A DNA stretch of 64,000 nucleotides from Bipolaris cookei. Taxonomy: Eukaryota; Ascomycota; Dothideomycetes; Pleosporales; Pleosporaceae. The DNA lies in the NCBI GenBank assembly GCA_002286855.1, contig NRSV01000014.1, positions 248,001 through 312,000 of the forward strand. The letters are read 5' to 3'. The notes under the pieces are model-generated. The model was given only the letters and a program-made list of their open reading frames with translations. It did no database searches and had not been told where the DNA came from. The translations under genes were made by a program, and so were the position numbers. Each line of letters begins with the position of its first letter. Position 1 is the stretch's first letter. This document shows positions 22,609-34,644 of the stretch, piece by piece.

Positions 22609-25600
22609 ATGGACCACGACAACTCGGCCAAGGCCGCCGGCGAGGTCATCTCAAAGGCCGTTGACGAGAAGCATGAAGTGCAGTCGGAAAAGGAGTCCAC
22701 GTTGCCCACGACCACCCCTAGTGATAAAGAGAAGGAAATTATCGACCTACAATTAACAGCACCTAATCTCACAGTTGGCTACTTTTCCTTATTTCGATAT
22801 GCCACCGCCAAAGACAAGGCCATTATGGCTATAGCGTTGATCGCTAGTATTGCGGCCGGTGCAGTAATGCCACTGATGACAGTAAGTAATGCACCAAACT
22901 ACCACCACTTCCATGTGCCAGACCATGGTTTTCAGGTCGTGTCAAGGCTATGGGTTTTACCAACTACATGAGCTGGCCATAATTGTATCGTAAGAATACA
23001 ATGCTGACTTGACACAGCTTGTTTATGGCAATTTCGCGGGAAGCTTTACTGGCTTCTCAGTCGACGCAGTTGCAGCCGCCAGATTTCAGCATGAAATGCA
23101 AAAATTCACACTGTACTTTGTGTACCTGGGCATCGGGGCCTTCGTCACCTCATACATCAGTATCATTGGATTTTCGTACACCGGAGAACGCATCACACGA
23201 ACGATTCGAGAGCTTTACTTGCGCGCCATCTTCAGGCAAAACATTGCTTTCTTCGACTTCCTAGGTTCCGGCGAAGTCACCACTCGTATCAGCTCCGACA
23301 TGAATCTTGTCCAGGATGGTATCGGCCAAAAAATCGGCTTGTTTGTCACTGGAGTCTCCATGTTTGTGTCAGCTGTTATTATCGGTTTCATCAGATCCTG
23401 GAAACTCTCTTTGATCATGCTATCTGCCACATTTGCGTTGGTATTGATGATGGGCGTCAATGGTACCATGATGAAGAAGGCACAAACTCTATCCATCGAC
23501 GAATACGCTACAGCTGCTTCCTTGGCCGAGGAGGTGCTGTCCTCAGCTCGCAACGTCGCTGCATACGGAACACAGAAGCGTCTTGAGGAGAAATATAAGG
23601 CCTTTGTAGATCGCGCGACTGGGTTCGACTACAGGGCAAAGTTCTGGCTGTCGATGATGATTGCTGGAATGATGGGTGTGCTCAATCTTCAGTATGCCTT
23701 GGCCTTTTGGCAAGGCAAACGATTTTTAGATGACGGAGATCTCGGTGTCTCGAACATTCTCACTGTAGTCATGGCGCTCATGATTGCGGGCTTTTCCATC
23801 GGGCAGAACTTGCCTCATATTCAGGCTTTTGGTGGAGCCACTGCGGCTGCTACCAAGGTCTTCAACACGATTGAAAGAATCTCTCCCATCGACCCAGAAA
23901 CAGACAAAGGCATCATACCCGATGACTTTGTTGGAAACATTGAGTTCAGGAATCTCAAGCACATATATCCTTCTCGTCCAGATACTACGGTTCTCTCGGG
24001 ATTCAATCTGTCTGTACCCTCTGGCAAAATGGTTGCGCTTGTGGGTGCGTCAGGATCTGGAAAATCTACAATTGTTGGACTCTTGGAACGCTTCTACCTA
24101 CCAATGGAGGGCCAGGTCCTCTTGGATGGAAGGGATATCTCCACTTTGAACCTACGTTGGTTGCGCCAGCATATCGCCATTGTCAGCCAGGAGCCTGTAC
24201 TATTCAGCACAACCATCTACGAGAGTATTTTGCACGGATTAGTAAATACAGAGTATGCGAATGTATCGGACGAGAAGAAGATGGAACTTATTGAGAACGC
24301 TGCCAAGATTGCCAATGCCCACGACTTCATCATGGACCTCCCGAATAAATACCAAACTAAAGTTGGAGAGCGTGGTGGACTGCTTTCAGGTGGACAAAAG
24401 CAGCGAATTGCCATCGCTCGTGCCATTGTCTCGGATCCTAAGATTCTTCTTCTGGACGAAGCTACCGCCGCACTTGATACCAGGTCTGAGAGTCTAGTCC
24501 AGGACGCTCTCGACAGAGCATCGCAGGGACGAACAACGATCGTGATCGCCCACCGACTGTCTACTATTAAGAAGGCTGATAACATTGTGGTCATGGCATT
24601 GGGAAAAATTGTCGAGCAAGGCACTCATCAAGAACTTATCGACCTCAACTCTGTATATGCAAGTCTTGTGCAGGCTCAAGAGCTAACTTCCAAGAAAACC
24701 ACTGACGATAAGATATCGCACCTGGACGACTCTGAGAAACCAACAGGAGGCGAAGCAGACGATCAGAAGCTTGCTTTGTTGCGAACAGCGACATCGGCTC
24801 CTTCTGAGTTCTTGGCAAAGAAGGACGACAAAGACAGGAAGTACGGCGCCTGGGAGCTGATCAAGTTTAGCTGGGAAATGAACAAGGGCGAACACAAGGC
24901 AATGACTCTCGGACTGATTTTTAGCTTCCTCGCTGGTTGCAACCCCGCCTTTCAAGCCATTTTTCTTGGTAACTCTATCAACTCGCTCTTGTCGCCCGGA
25001 ACATCGCTCGGCGGACATGGCGTCAATTTCTGGTGTGGGATGTTTCTCATGCTCGGACTCGTCATCGGTTTCTTTTACTACGTCCAGGGTAGGACACTAT
25101 CTAAAGGATCTGCTAAACTCGTCGGTAATGTGCGAATCCGCGCCTTCAGAGCTATGCTTCGCCAAGATATGGAATTTTTTGACGGCGAAATGGTCACCTC
25201 CGGAGCCCTCAGCAACTTCCTGTCATCAGAGGCAAACCGTCTTGCCGGTCTCAGTGGATCCACTCTTGGGACTATTGTCAGCGCTGCCGCTTCTATCTTC
25301 GTCGCCTTTATTGCCGGATGCTCTTTTGGATGGAAGCTGGCTCTCGTGTGCTCTGCAACCATCCCTCTCGTTATTGGATGCGGTTACTTCCGTTTCTACG
25401 CACTCACTCGTATGGAAAAAAGAACCCGGGAGACATCCGATGCTGCAAGTTTTGCCTGCGAGGCTGCCTCGTCTATCCGCACTGTTGCGACGCTTTCGCT
25501 CGAGAAGCATCTCTTGGCCGAGTACCAGGCTAAGCTAATAGACCAAGGCAAAGGCTACTTCAAATTTACAAACGTGTCAGCCGTGCTCTATGCTACGTCT

Positions 25601-26664
25601 CAAGGATTGAACATGTTGGTCTTTGCCCTGGTCTTCTGGTACGGTGGTCAGTTACTGTTCCATCGGGAGTACACCGTCTTGCAGTTCTTCATTGTATATT
25701 CCGCAATCATAAACGGTGCTCAGGCAGCTGGATCTATCTTCTCCTTTGCCCCAGACATGGGCGAGGCCAAGGATGCTGCCAAGTTGCTCAAGTCGTTCCT
25801 AAACCGCATCCCTAAGATCGATCACTGGTCCCCAGATGGCAAGAAGATTGATCGTCTGGTAGGAAAGGTCGAGCTTCAAGATGTACGCTTCACATATCCA
25901 GGGCGACCAGACCATCGTATATTGCGCGGCGTCAATCTCTCTGCCGAGCCTGGTCAATTCATTGCACTTGTTGGTGCCTCTGGTAGCGGAAAGTCGACCG
26001 TCATGCAGCTACTGGAGAGATTCTACGACCCGACCAGCGGTGCTGTACTTGTTGATGATGTGCCATTGACTGACTACAACCTTCAAGACTACCGTTCACA
26101 ACTAGCCATTGTGAGCCAAGAAACCACCCTCTACACCGGCACAATCCGCGAAAACATTCTGGCAGACAAGGAGGAGTTGGGTGATGATGTCGTCATCCAA
26201 GCATGCAAGGATGCAAACATCTATGATTTCATAACATCATTACCAGATGGCTTCAACACGCTCGTGGGCGCAAAGGGTGCTCTTCTCTCAGGTGGTCAGG
26301 TAAGTCCTTTTCTCCTTATCTTCTCGTACAACAGTTACTGACTCTCTCTCTCTCTCTCCAGCGCCAACGTATGGCAATTGCCCGTGCCCTCCTTCGCGAC
26401 CCCAAAGTCCTCCTTCTTGACGAAGCTACTTCTGCTCTCGACTCCACATCCGAGCGCGTCGTACAAGATGCCCTTGACGCCGCCTCGAAGGGCCGTACTA
26501 CAATCGCCATCGCACATCGATTAAGCACAATTCAACACGCGGATGTAATCTACGTGTTTGACCATGGCAAGATTGTCGAGAAGGGTCGACATGACGAGCT
26601 GGTAGCCAAGAGGGGCGTGTACTACGAGCTAGCAAAACTGCAAGCCATTGGAGCGCCGCAGTAG
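22609..26664 (+). CDS. Full-length ABCB (MDR/P-glycoprotein type) transporter
   Basis: Exons 22609-22881, 23018-26299 and 26362-26664 give 1285 aa with the order TMD1-NBD1-TMD2-NBD2. NBD1 has Walker [10 protein letters not shown] at 434-442, signature LSGGQKQR and Walker [16 protein letters not shown]2 has Walker A at 1077-1085, signature LSGGQRQR split by intron 2 exactly after LSGGQ, and Walker [13 protein letters not shown]. Both NBDs keep the catalytic Glu after Walker B and the H-loop His (IAHRLSTI), so both look catalytically competent. The N-terminal ~50 residues are charged and cytosolic. These proteins export hydrophobic compounds (drugs, metabolites, or a-factor-like peptides for Ste6) across the plasma membrane; the substrate cannot be read from sequence. 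Intron 2 has a long CT tract before its acceptor. No biosynthetic genes adjoin it. Confidence 0.95.
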
Positions 26665-27350
26665 TATATACGGCTTTTGATGCATAGAGCTATGTTGGAC
26701 ATGTATATATTGTAATATTTCTTTTTCGGCTGGGTATTTGGGCTGGTAACCATATCTAAGACATACACATAGACGGCCTTCTAACGGCCTTTTGTAAACA
26801 AGAGTACACGTTGAATTGCATCACTTGGTGTTTTGGAATCGCAACCAGACTGTCCTAAGGCTATTCCTCTTTTTGTATTGTGATGATGTCTTGACGTTAG
26901 CACGCGTCGATCGGCCATTTGATAAGACACGCATGGATCCACGAGAGATACCATTCCAGCTTCTGTGCCAACAAAAAAAAAGCAGTATAGAGTGTCAAAG
27001 CGGTGAATATGGCCGCATTAAAGTCTGTTCTCTCTATCGAATCGGCTAAGCACAGCTGTCACCGCGGCCAAGCTCAACGCTTTCAGGCGTGCATCCTCGC
27101 ATCGACCACCACCGTTCGCGCCTCGCCATGACGGAGCACTAGCACAACAGGCACCCTCCTGCGAAAACCCAAGAAGAGGGGAGCCGTAGCCTTGTCTTCA
27201 AAAGCACTCTCACCCTCCTGAAACGCCCTCGAAAAAAAATCCAACACACGACTTCGTCCCCCCCCCCCAACCCACGCCCTCTCCCCCGACGCACAAGAAG
27301 AAAAGAAAAAAAGAGACAAAAAGAGGAAACTCCATTTCAATCAATCAAGG
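26665..27350. other. Intergenic region between ABC transporter and membrane protein
   Basis: No gene is supported. The right third is pyrimidine- and C-rich, with A-rich runs just before the ATG at 27351, as in many fungal promoters and leaders. Confidence 0.5.
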
Positions 27351-28286
27351 ATGGCTAAATCCAACGGCTCCCGCACCTTCCTCCTCATCCCGCCCGTCCT
27401 CCTCCTCTTCCCTACCGCAGCCCTAATCTCAATCCTCGAGCGCATATCAAAAAACACCTTCTACTCCAACCTCCAACGCAGCTTCCGCACGGGGGCTTTT
27501 CAACTCGTACTCTCACGACCTGGCGGCGGCCCAGACATTGGTCTCACACTCGACTTCAACCACGCGCCCATCCTCTTCATACTGGGTATCTGCGTAATTG
27601 CGTATACAGTGACTGTGCTGAGTGCGGCGGGGATATGGCAATTGAAGAAAGTAGAAGGGACGACGAGACATGGGAGGTTGTGGGTATGGGTTGTGCTAAT
27701 AGCGAATGTTTTTATGATTGGGGTGAGTTTGGGGGGGTTCGGGTATGCGACTAGTGTGCAGGCGCGGGATGGGACGTGGAAGAATTACGAGGATGCGGGT
27801 AGGCCCGATCAGGAACTTACGAGGGAGACGTGGGCGTGTCAGATTCATAGTCTGTTTCCTGGGGAAGGGTGGGCAGGCACGGCGTGTGGGACTAGTCAGG
27901 CCATGCGGTATTTGTTGTTGCCTATGGCGGTGGCGGCGATGGCGGTGCTGGGGAGTCTGTGGGTGCTGGTTAGGAGTCGGGGAGGGGCGAAGTGGGTGTT
28001 TGGGGGTGAGGGGAGGGATGCTGGGTTTCGTGGTGCGTATGAGTTGCAGCCACAAGAACAGAGTGTAGTGTATTCGGGGCCGCCGCCTGTGCAGTGGGTT
28101 CAGCAGCCGGCGCAGCAGTGGCCTGGGCAACCCGGACAGCAGTGGGCGCCGCAGACATATCAGCTGTATGGTGGCCAACAGCTGTATAGCCAGCAACCTG
28201 GTCGGCCGTGGGTACCGCAGCCGCAGCTTGTGGCCCAGGTGTCAAAGTCCGGTGCTAATGTTGAGCAGCGCCCAGTCTACCAGTGA
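27351..28286 (+). CDS. Four-helix membrane protein of unknown function
   Basis: Single exon, 311 aa. Hydrophobic segments at about 9-29, 73-95, 110-132 and 186-207 predict four membrane spans. The loop between spans 3 and 4 has Cys163 and Cys179, which could pair. The C-terminal ~80 residues are Gln/Pro/Gly/Trp-rich (PPPVQWVQQPAQQWPGQPG) and probably disordered and cytosolic. The four-span layout with a cysteine-bearing loop recalls SUR7/claudin-like fungal proteins, but I see no defining motif and do not assign the family. The second half is strikingly GT/GGG-rich on the coding strand, unlike the C-rich start, which may reflect local composition. Confidence 0.75.
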   Translation: MAKSNGSRTFLLIPPVLLLFPTAALISILERISKNTFYSNLQRSFRTGAFQLVLSRPGGGPDIGLTLDFNHAPILFILGICVIAYTVTVLSAAGIWQLKKVEGTTRHGRLWVWVVLIANVFMIGVSLGGFGYATSVQARDGTWKNYEDAGRPDQELTRETWACQIHSLFPGEGWAGTACGTSQAMRYLLLPMAVAAMAVLGSLWVLVRSRGGAKWVFGGEGRDAGFRGAYELQPQEQSVVYSGPPPVQWVQQPAQQWPGQPGQQWAPQTYQLYGGQQLYSQQPGRPWVPQPQLVAQVSKSGANVEQRPVYQ

Positions 28287-28718
28287 TGTGCATCTTGTTC
28301 ATATTCCAAGCCATATGATTTTCACCTTTGCATATTACTTTTACCTGTATTGGCCGCTTTTGCGGCATTGGTTATACCTATATCTTGTAATTGTCACATG
28401 TCTCTGTTTCTCACACAGTGATTGTTTCCCTTTTTCACTGCCGATTTATTGCCAGAAGGAAAACTTATCTCATATCCAATGGGCAGGATGTTGATTATGG
28501 AACTTCACTGATTGACTATGAATATCAAATGTATCTACTAGCTCCGAACTGACACCTACAATATATACTTTATGAGCCATGAACATCATCACTCACTTGT
28601 GACAAGATCAACTGTTCTAAAAGCAAGTGCAGCACTTCAAGTATCAAGTAGTCTCATGGGTCAGAAATTATACGATACTTTCCAATCGCTCAACAAACTG
28701 CCACAATTCTACCAATCC
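28287..28718. other. Convergent intergenic gap
   Basis: Lies between the 3' ends of the membrane protein (+) and the lipocalin-like gene (-). AT-richer than the genes; it should hold both polyadenylation regions. No other feature seen. Confidence 0.5.
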
Positions 28719-29486
28719 TCAAGCCCCCTCACACCCATCCTGATCAAACCTCACAACCTCCGACGCATTCGTCCCCAACGCCACCGCCCTCTCAACCCAC
28801 GCCCTTACACTCTCCTCAGCCGGCTGCCTCACTCTACTCAAGACATACAGCGTATTCCATTCCTGCGTCTGCACAATAGCCCAATCGACAGCGTAATCTA
28901 TCCATTCGCATCAGCTGGGGTTACGAAAAGGACAAAAGCATCCACGTACCTTGCACAATATAATTCGGCCCCGGACATACACTCCCCTGAGCCAGCGTCC
29001 CAGGAAAGCTCACCGTAAACGCACCAGCAAGCCCGTACGCAAGGGGCGCAGGCGAAGCAGTGCCTTCGATACTAAATGTCGAGGGGCCCGTGGATGCGGA
29101 GTTGAGGACGCGGACGGTGCCGTTTGCCTATGTAGTTCCCCCGTTGTCAATATCAACATCATCGATATCAATACTAGTACATATGTATATATGTATTGGT
29201 GTTCTTTTTTTTTCGGGGGGAGGGGAGGGAAACGCACGTTGAGCTGGTAATTCGCGGTTACGCAGCGGGCGCCGGCGGTGGGGCCAAAGGGTGTGCCGGC
29301 GACTTGGTACCAGGTGCCGAGGTAGCTGTTGAGGTTGAAGGTTGGGTCTGGGACGGGGTAGAAGCATGAGCCGTCGTATTGGGCTGCGGTGACTGAGGGA
29401 GTGGTTGAGTTTGTTGAGGGAGAGCGGGAGAGGAGTGTGCAGGAAGCTGTGGAGGCTAGGGTGAGGATGGCGGGTGGGATGCGCAT
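28719..29486 (-). CDS. Secreted lipocalin-like protein
   Basis: Exons 29486-29238, 29127-28950 and 28897-28719 give 201 aa. Residues 1-~20 form a signal peptide (MRIPPAILTLASTASCTLLS). The mature part has the lipocalin N-terminal G-x-W motif in YLGTWYQVAGTP (Gly57, Trp59), then strand-like segments (NGTVRVLN, FSIEGTA, AFTVSFPG, GPNYIVQ, WAIVQTQEWNTLYVLSR), the order seen in bacterial Blc/apolipoprotein D-type lipocalins. Lipocalins bind small hydrophobic ligands in a beta barrel; the ligand here is unknown. Cys41, Cys75, a Cys in SVCPG and a C-terminal Cys could form disulphides. All three junctions are GT-AG and keep frame. The gene sits in the accessory stretch near another small secreted protein. 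Confidence 0.83.
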
Positions 29487-30607
29487 TTTGATAGTATGTA
29501 GGAGGTTTTTGGGGTGATGGAATTAGGGAGTAGAGTGGTGGAGGGTTGGGGATTGCAAGTAGGTAGAGTAGCAGGTTACCATGGAAAACTGTGTGGATAT
29601 TTTATATTTATCGAATTCGCTCTGCGGTTACTTTGTGCACTTTTAGTGATAGTCGTAATGAATACTAGGCACGCCACATTTTTCTCTACGTACGTAGGAT
29701 CCCAGAAAGGAACATGCTGACATCCCGCACGCGAAATGCGGGTGCATAAGAGACACATTAGAGGTAGCCAAGCACATACATCAGGGTTATGCTATAGGCT
29801 CGGATGAGCCCGGTACCTGGGCTATCACTAAAAGGTAATGGATATGTATAACCGAGGCATGTGAATCGAGTGTTGACGATGCGAGGCTGCGGTAGCTAGG
29901 CGATGACGAAGGTTGGGTGATGACGTCATGCCGGCTTGGCAATGGAGCGCAGGTAAAGTGCATGCCGTCTGCCGTATTTGACCGCATTGCATTGTGGACT
30001 TTAGTAGGAGAAATACCTTAGTAATCGAATATGTGCCGTGCTGCGGTGTAGTCATAATTTAGACCACATCATGTATGCCAAACAAGCTTGACAACTGGTA
30101 TAGTAAAAGTCCAGAAACTAACCAGGAAGTTACATTGGGTAGCCAGATGGTAACCGGTCAAGTTTCTTGGATTCTTCTTACAACAGCAAGCATTCTGCGA
30201 ACGACAACAAAGTCATCACGATTTACAAGATCATATGAACATCGAAAGATGCCAAAGTCGCTCAATGAATCAGCGCGTATACACCTACTGAAACTTCCAT
30301 GGTTTTCATGCTCACCCATCATTTTCTTTTTTTGCTTTTGGAAACAAATACGAAAAAGGGGGAAAGGGGGCTTAAGTCGATCATCCGGAGTTGAACAGTT
30401 GAACATGTGACCAAGAAATTCCGAGGTAACCGTTCTCAAAGTCGCAGCTCTTCTAGTAAAAGGTTTTTCGATACAAGAAATTGGAGAGAAGGCATATCTT
30501 ATATTCATAAGTGTACCTTCCCACGCAACCGCCCTTTTCCAACAAGCCCTCGGATAGATAATGATACAAAAGAAGAAATGGCAAAACCGCATAGCAACAG
30601 CCTACGA
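29487..30607. other. 1.1-kb intergenic region between two secreted-protein genes
   Basis: Contains the promoter of the lipocalin-like gene and the 3' flank of the six-cysteine protein gene. No additional gene is supported. Confidence 0.45.
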
Positions 30608-31254
30608 CTAATCCTGTCTAGGAACAAGAGTAACGACAAACTCCGTCCCAGCCAACGTACTGTCACCCCCAACCTTGAGACTCCCAGGCCCCGAACCCGC
30701 ACTACTGTGACACCCCTCAGGACTCATCTTCTCCAGAATCCGGTGGAAATACCCATAGCAATCCTGTACTTGCCAGAAGACACCCGGAAAATCTTTCGGC
30801 TGGGTAGCAGGCGTGACTTCGACTACGATATATCCGTTAGCCACGGCTTCAGATTTCCAAGTCGGCTCGAAGGGGGGAGAGGGGGAAACTTACACTTGAC
30901 GTCCCACCCATCGAGGATAGTACCATTGGAGTCAACCACATCGACGTGTTGCGTGCTGCTCTTTGGGAAGTCGAGCTGGTAGTCAATAGTCGCGGTGCAG
31001 AGCTTGCCGCTGGGAAGGCGGTCGCGGAAAGCACACTCGGGCATCATAGCCGCACAGGCATTGTTAAGCACACTTTCGATAGGAGGGCCGCGTGTGAAGC
31101 TGATGTGAAAGAAGGTTGCGGTTTCGCAAGTTGTCGTGGTGCCGGCTGCTGCTTGCCAAGTATCGCTCTCGCCCGTCTTGGTGATCGGGGTTGTGGCGAG
31201 GGGTGAGGCGAGGGCCGTGGCGGCCAGGGCGCTGATGAGCAAGGTGAAGTGCAT
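30608..31254 (-). CDS. Small secreted six-cysteine protein
   Basis: Exons 31254-30894 and 30846-30608 (47-nt intron) give 199 aa. A clear signal peptide (MHFTLLISALAATALAS) is cleaved after about residue 17. The mature protein has six Cys (43, 67, 74, 86, 150, 166), an even number suggesting three disulphides, and a possible N-glycosylation site at Asn110. I recognise no domain. A small, cysteine-containing, secreted protein in a plant-associated type of fungus fits the profile of apoplastic or effector-like proteins, but that is inference from size and composition only. The intron is supported by GTAAGT, an AG acceptor and an open frame running on from VANGYIVVEVTPAT to the stop. Confidence 0.8.
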
Positions 31255-32887
31255 AGTGGCTTGTAGGTAAGGAGTGTCTGGTTTGTTAAAGTTCTGGATC
31301 AGACTGTTAAGAGAGAGAAAAAGGTAAAGATAAGACCGGGAATTTCCAAAAGAAAATCCTATTTGGGCTGTCTTAAAACTTCGGAAGGGGGAAGGAAGCG
31401 GGAGCGACAGACGTTGGATAGATGGGGTGCTACTAGATATTTAGCAACGAAAGATAGGTTTACATAGTCATTGACGAGAGTAAGCCGTGGAAATTATGGC
31501 AGGGGCAACGTCTCGACACAGCCTATGGAGATGCGCGCACATCAGGTCAAGATGTGGGGGTGAAGAGACGAGCCGTGCGCCGTAGGAATGACGAGTGGTG
31601 CACATGTTTCTTTGTTTCGAAGGGGGGCTTTCTGCGAAAAAAACCAGCCTCCCATACGACGGCACAGGCGTCGAGTGACGTGGGACGGGTGTGTGTTGAA
31701 ACCACGGGCGGAATCTTGTGCATGACAGCGTGCCCTTCAATTCACACCCTAATTGACCATGTGAGTAGTATGGAAATGGGGATGGACAGCGTGTGGAGTA
31801 AAAAGGTCCCTGCACCAAACGATCGACAGATGTGCTACTGTGCCTGCCGAGCAAGTAGTATAAACACCAGCTGACAATGTCTGTGTATATGCCCATACAA
31901 TCACCCTATTCAATCGCCTGGAACGAGTCTGCCGTCTCGTTTCTTCTGTACAGGACGACCACGGGCTCGTGCACACAGCCAAGATACATCAGCGAAGAAC
32001 GATTGCATTTGACAACCAACAGGCACGGTCAAACATTGGGCAGTGTGGCCTGTTTGGGTCATGTCGATGAAACAACGAGGACTGAAAGGAGGGTGTCATC
32101 CGCCAAGACGCTAACCTTTCCTTCCAATTTCACGTGTCCTCGACTGGCTGCAGCTGTACCGCACCATGTCCCGTGGCGCAGGAACTTTAAAATATAAATC
32201 GAAACAGGCACCTACATGTGCGTGCCTATTTATATTGTAGGATCTGCAAACACTTATAAAGTTGGTTCCTTGGGACTGGAAACAGACGAACAGCAACGGG
32301 CTTTTACTATCACCCGTATGACCACTCTTTTTTTTCGTAGTATGTATTTTACGATTCTACATCAAAGGCTGTGTTGCGTTATATGTATGGGACATGTCAG
32401 CAAGAATGAACTCGAGTAGTAACCGAAATTATATACACATAACTACTCGCTCTGCTTGCCTCATAGGAAACGGCAGTGAGCCCAAGCAAGCTAGGTGTAG
32501 CTGCACTAGATCATATAATTGCAGCCACTCGCAACTCTCGAATTGCTTCGCCTTTTCTAAGCATTAAGGTTGCTATTCTCATGCAGGGCGTAAGCCCGGT
32601 TATCAACGCTAAGTATCCAAAGATGGGGCACTTCTCGATAAGGCGAGCTGCTCTTAGCCACAAGTAGCATACCGCTTACATACACCACCTAGCATTTTCG
32701 GGTTGATTGGACAAGATGCACTTCTCCACCAGAACAACAGATGCGTTTGGTCAGCCGCAGCTACGAATAGATGCACAGAGGCAGGCAGCCGTCTTATCGT
32801 AGATACAAAGAAAGGTATATAGCAGTAGTCAAATAGACAACGGTCTCTTTCCCACCCATACAACCACCTCAAACTTGATAAACAATA
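31255..32887. other. Divergent 1.6-kb intergenic region
   Basis: Lies between the start codons of the six-cysteine protein (-) and the hemerythrin-like gene (+). A TATATA-type box at about 32814-32822 is ~70 bp upstream of the latter's ATG. Open frames inside (for example 31896-31468) have no supporting features. Confidence 0.45.
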
Positions 32888-33750
32888 ATGACGACCAAAA
32901 CTACGACTCCATGGGCCGACACACCCTTTGCCCTTCTTAAAATCCCCGGTGAATCAGGCGCCCCAACATGCTCAAACGCCGGCGTTCTGGGCGTATGCAT
33001 CGAGATGGCAAATGTACACAACTTGCTTCTCCGCGGTCTAAACTCCATCTACAACCAAGCACCCTACGTCAAACTGCCCGCTGACATATCCGATCTCATG
33101 CTGTACACGACCGCCTGGGCAGATACCATCCACCACCACCATTCTGCCGAAGAAACCATGTTCTTCCCACGCATCGAGACGCTGGCGAAAGCGGCAGGTC
33201 AGGAGTGCAATATGCAGGAGAACGTGGCGCAGCACCAAGGCTTCGAGGCTGGAATGGTGGAGATGGTGCAGTGGGCTAAGAGCGTTGCGAGTGGAGAGGT
33301 TAAATATGATGCGGGGGTGTTGAAGAGTTTGATTGACACTTTTGCGCCATTGTTAACGCAGCATTTACATGATGAGATTGATACGTTGGTGAAGCTGGAG
33401 AAGTGCGATGGCGAGGAGGTTAAGAAGGCGATGAAGGAGACTGCTGACGAGGGAGCGAGAACGGCTGATCCGGTATGTATTCGTTCATCTCCTTTTCTTA
33501 CCCTTACATATACTCTCTGTCTCTCGCAGTTTCACTGCTGATTCTTTGGGTGTGTTGTTAGAATCTCGTCATACCGTTGGTCATGGGATGTCTGGATACG
33601 AATTATCCTGGCAGTGCTGATTTTCCTCCCCTACCCTTCTTCGTGCCTTGGCTGAATGCATACTGGTTTTCGAGAAAGCATGGTGGATGTTGGAGGTTCA
33701 ATCCTAGTGATCACTGGGGAAGGCCGCGGCCGTTGCATTTTTTGCAGTGA
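32888..33750 (+). CDS. Hemerythrin-like (HHE) domain protein
   Basis: Exons 32888-33472 and 33562-33750 give 257 aa. The region at about 40-170 is a four-helix hemerythrin/HHE bundle. Candidate iron ligands are His44 (VHNLLLRG), the His82-85 run with Glu88/89 (HHHHSAEETMFFP), His116 (QHQGFEAGM), and His159/His161/Glu163 (TQHLHDEID). No signal peptide is seen. HHE proteins bind a di-iron centre and are implicated in oxygen, NO or iron handling; fungal members are mostly uncharacterised. The second exon adds a Trp/Pro-rich tail (FPPLPFFVPWLNAYWFSRKH) that the one-exon reading misses, and the splice is in phase 0. A TATA box lies ~70 bp upstream of the ATG. Confidence 0.88.
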
Positions 33751-34644
33751 TGAGATGTTGGTGTTCAGGGTGCTTGCGTGGGTAATGCGTATATGTGTTA
33801 CATCTGCACAAGCTTGCTTGCAGTAGGTTTTTGTTGAACTGAATTATTGATTGCTACTTTGGTGTATATGGTACTGGAGATGGGTGCTGAGTTTGGCCTT
33901 GTGAACATTTGCTTCGAGCATAATTGTGTGGTTTCAAAGCAGATGGTGTAAGTTGGTGGCATGCCAATCAAACTCATGTCTGAGTCCTATGAAATGATAG
34001 ATCAGTTGGTTCTCGGATAATTTCTGGAGATATGCAGTAGCGATTTTGATATCGAGGCGTGTAGAAGGAATCTTGGCGCTTTAGGACGTTGGTATAAAGT
34101 ACTGATTGGAGTTGCTGTGAATGTAGTAAGTTTCGCTGAAGAGTCGCTTCTGGAGTTGGAAAATTGAGTAGAAGAATGAAAAGCCGAGCGAGTGGGAAAT
34201 CTGGTTAGGCTTGAAAAACACTCAAAGTGAGGCTTGGTAGTAACGTGGAGTAGTAGGGCGGATGAGGGGTTGATATATGCTTTTCCAGTCAATAAGAAAA
34301 CTATATCTGCTAATTTCTACAAACTCTAAGGGTCCCATAGATTTGCCTTACCAGGAACAGTTTTATCGCAAGAAAAAAAATACAAAAAATCACCTCCATA
34401 TCTTGCAAACGTCAAGTTGCAGGCGTTAGCACGTGATGCGGTGAGAGGACCCCTGCCAACAGTGCCGAAGCGCGTCGTGAACTTTCGCGACTCAGGCAGG
34501 AGCTCCAACCGGGGAAAGTAGCCACGACAGCAACCCCCGCCAAAGCAACTGCCCAACTATACCCTCACCGCCGAACCAGGCTTGCAACCGCAAATTGTCA
34601 CATCCCCGGACTACCCATCACTACCGTCCCCCGCCGTCCCCGCC
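33751..34644. other. Intergenic region upstream of ARP1
   Basis: No gene is supported; a 96-codon minus-strand frame at 34292-34002 has no recognisable motif. The last ~150 bp are C-rich, as in the other conserved-gene promoters here. Confidence 0.45.

Noticed and set aside
26341..26361. CT repeat as an independent microsatellite feature
   Set aside because: It is the pyrimidine tract of ABC transporter intron 2, serving the acceptor.
31468..31896. 142-codon minus-strand frame between the secreted-protein and hemerythrin-like genes
   Set aside because: His/Ser/Arg-rich without motifs, and it overlaps an equally long frame on the other strand; likely chance.
22609..33750. A secondary-metabolite or transport gene cluster around the ABCB transporter
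   Set aside because: No backbone synthase, tailoring enzyme or cluster regulator is nearby; the neighbours are unrelated families.
34002..34292. 96-codon minus-strand frame upstream of ARP1
   Set aside because: Ser/Thr/Leu-rich with no family features and no plausible neighbouring exons.
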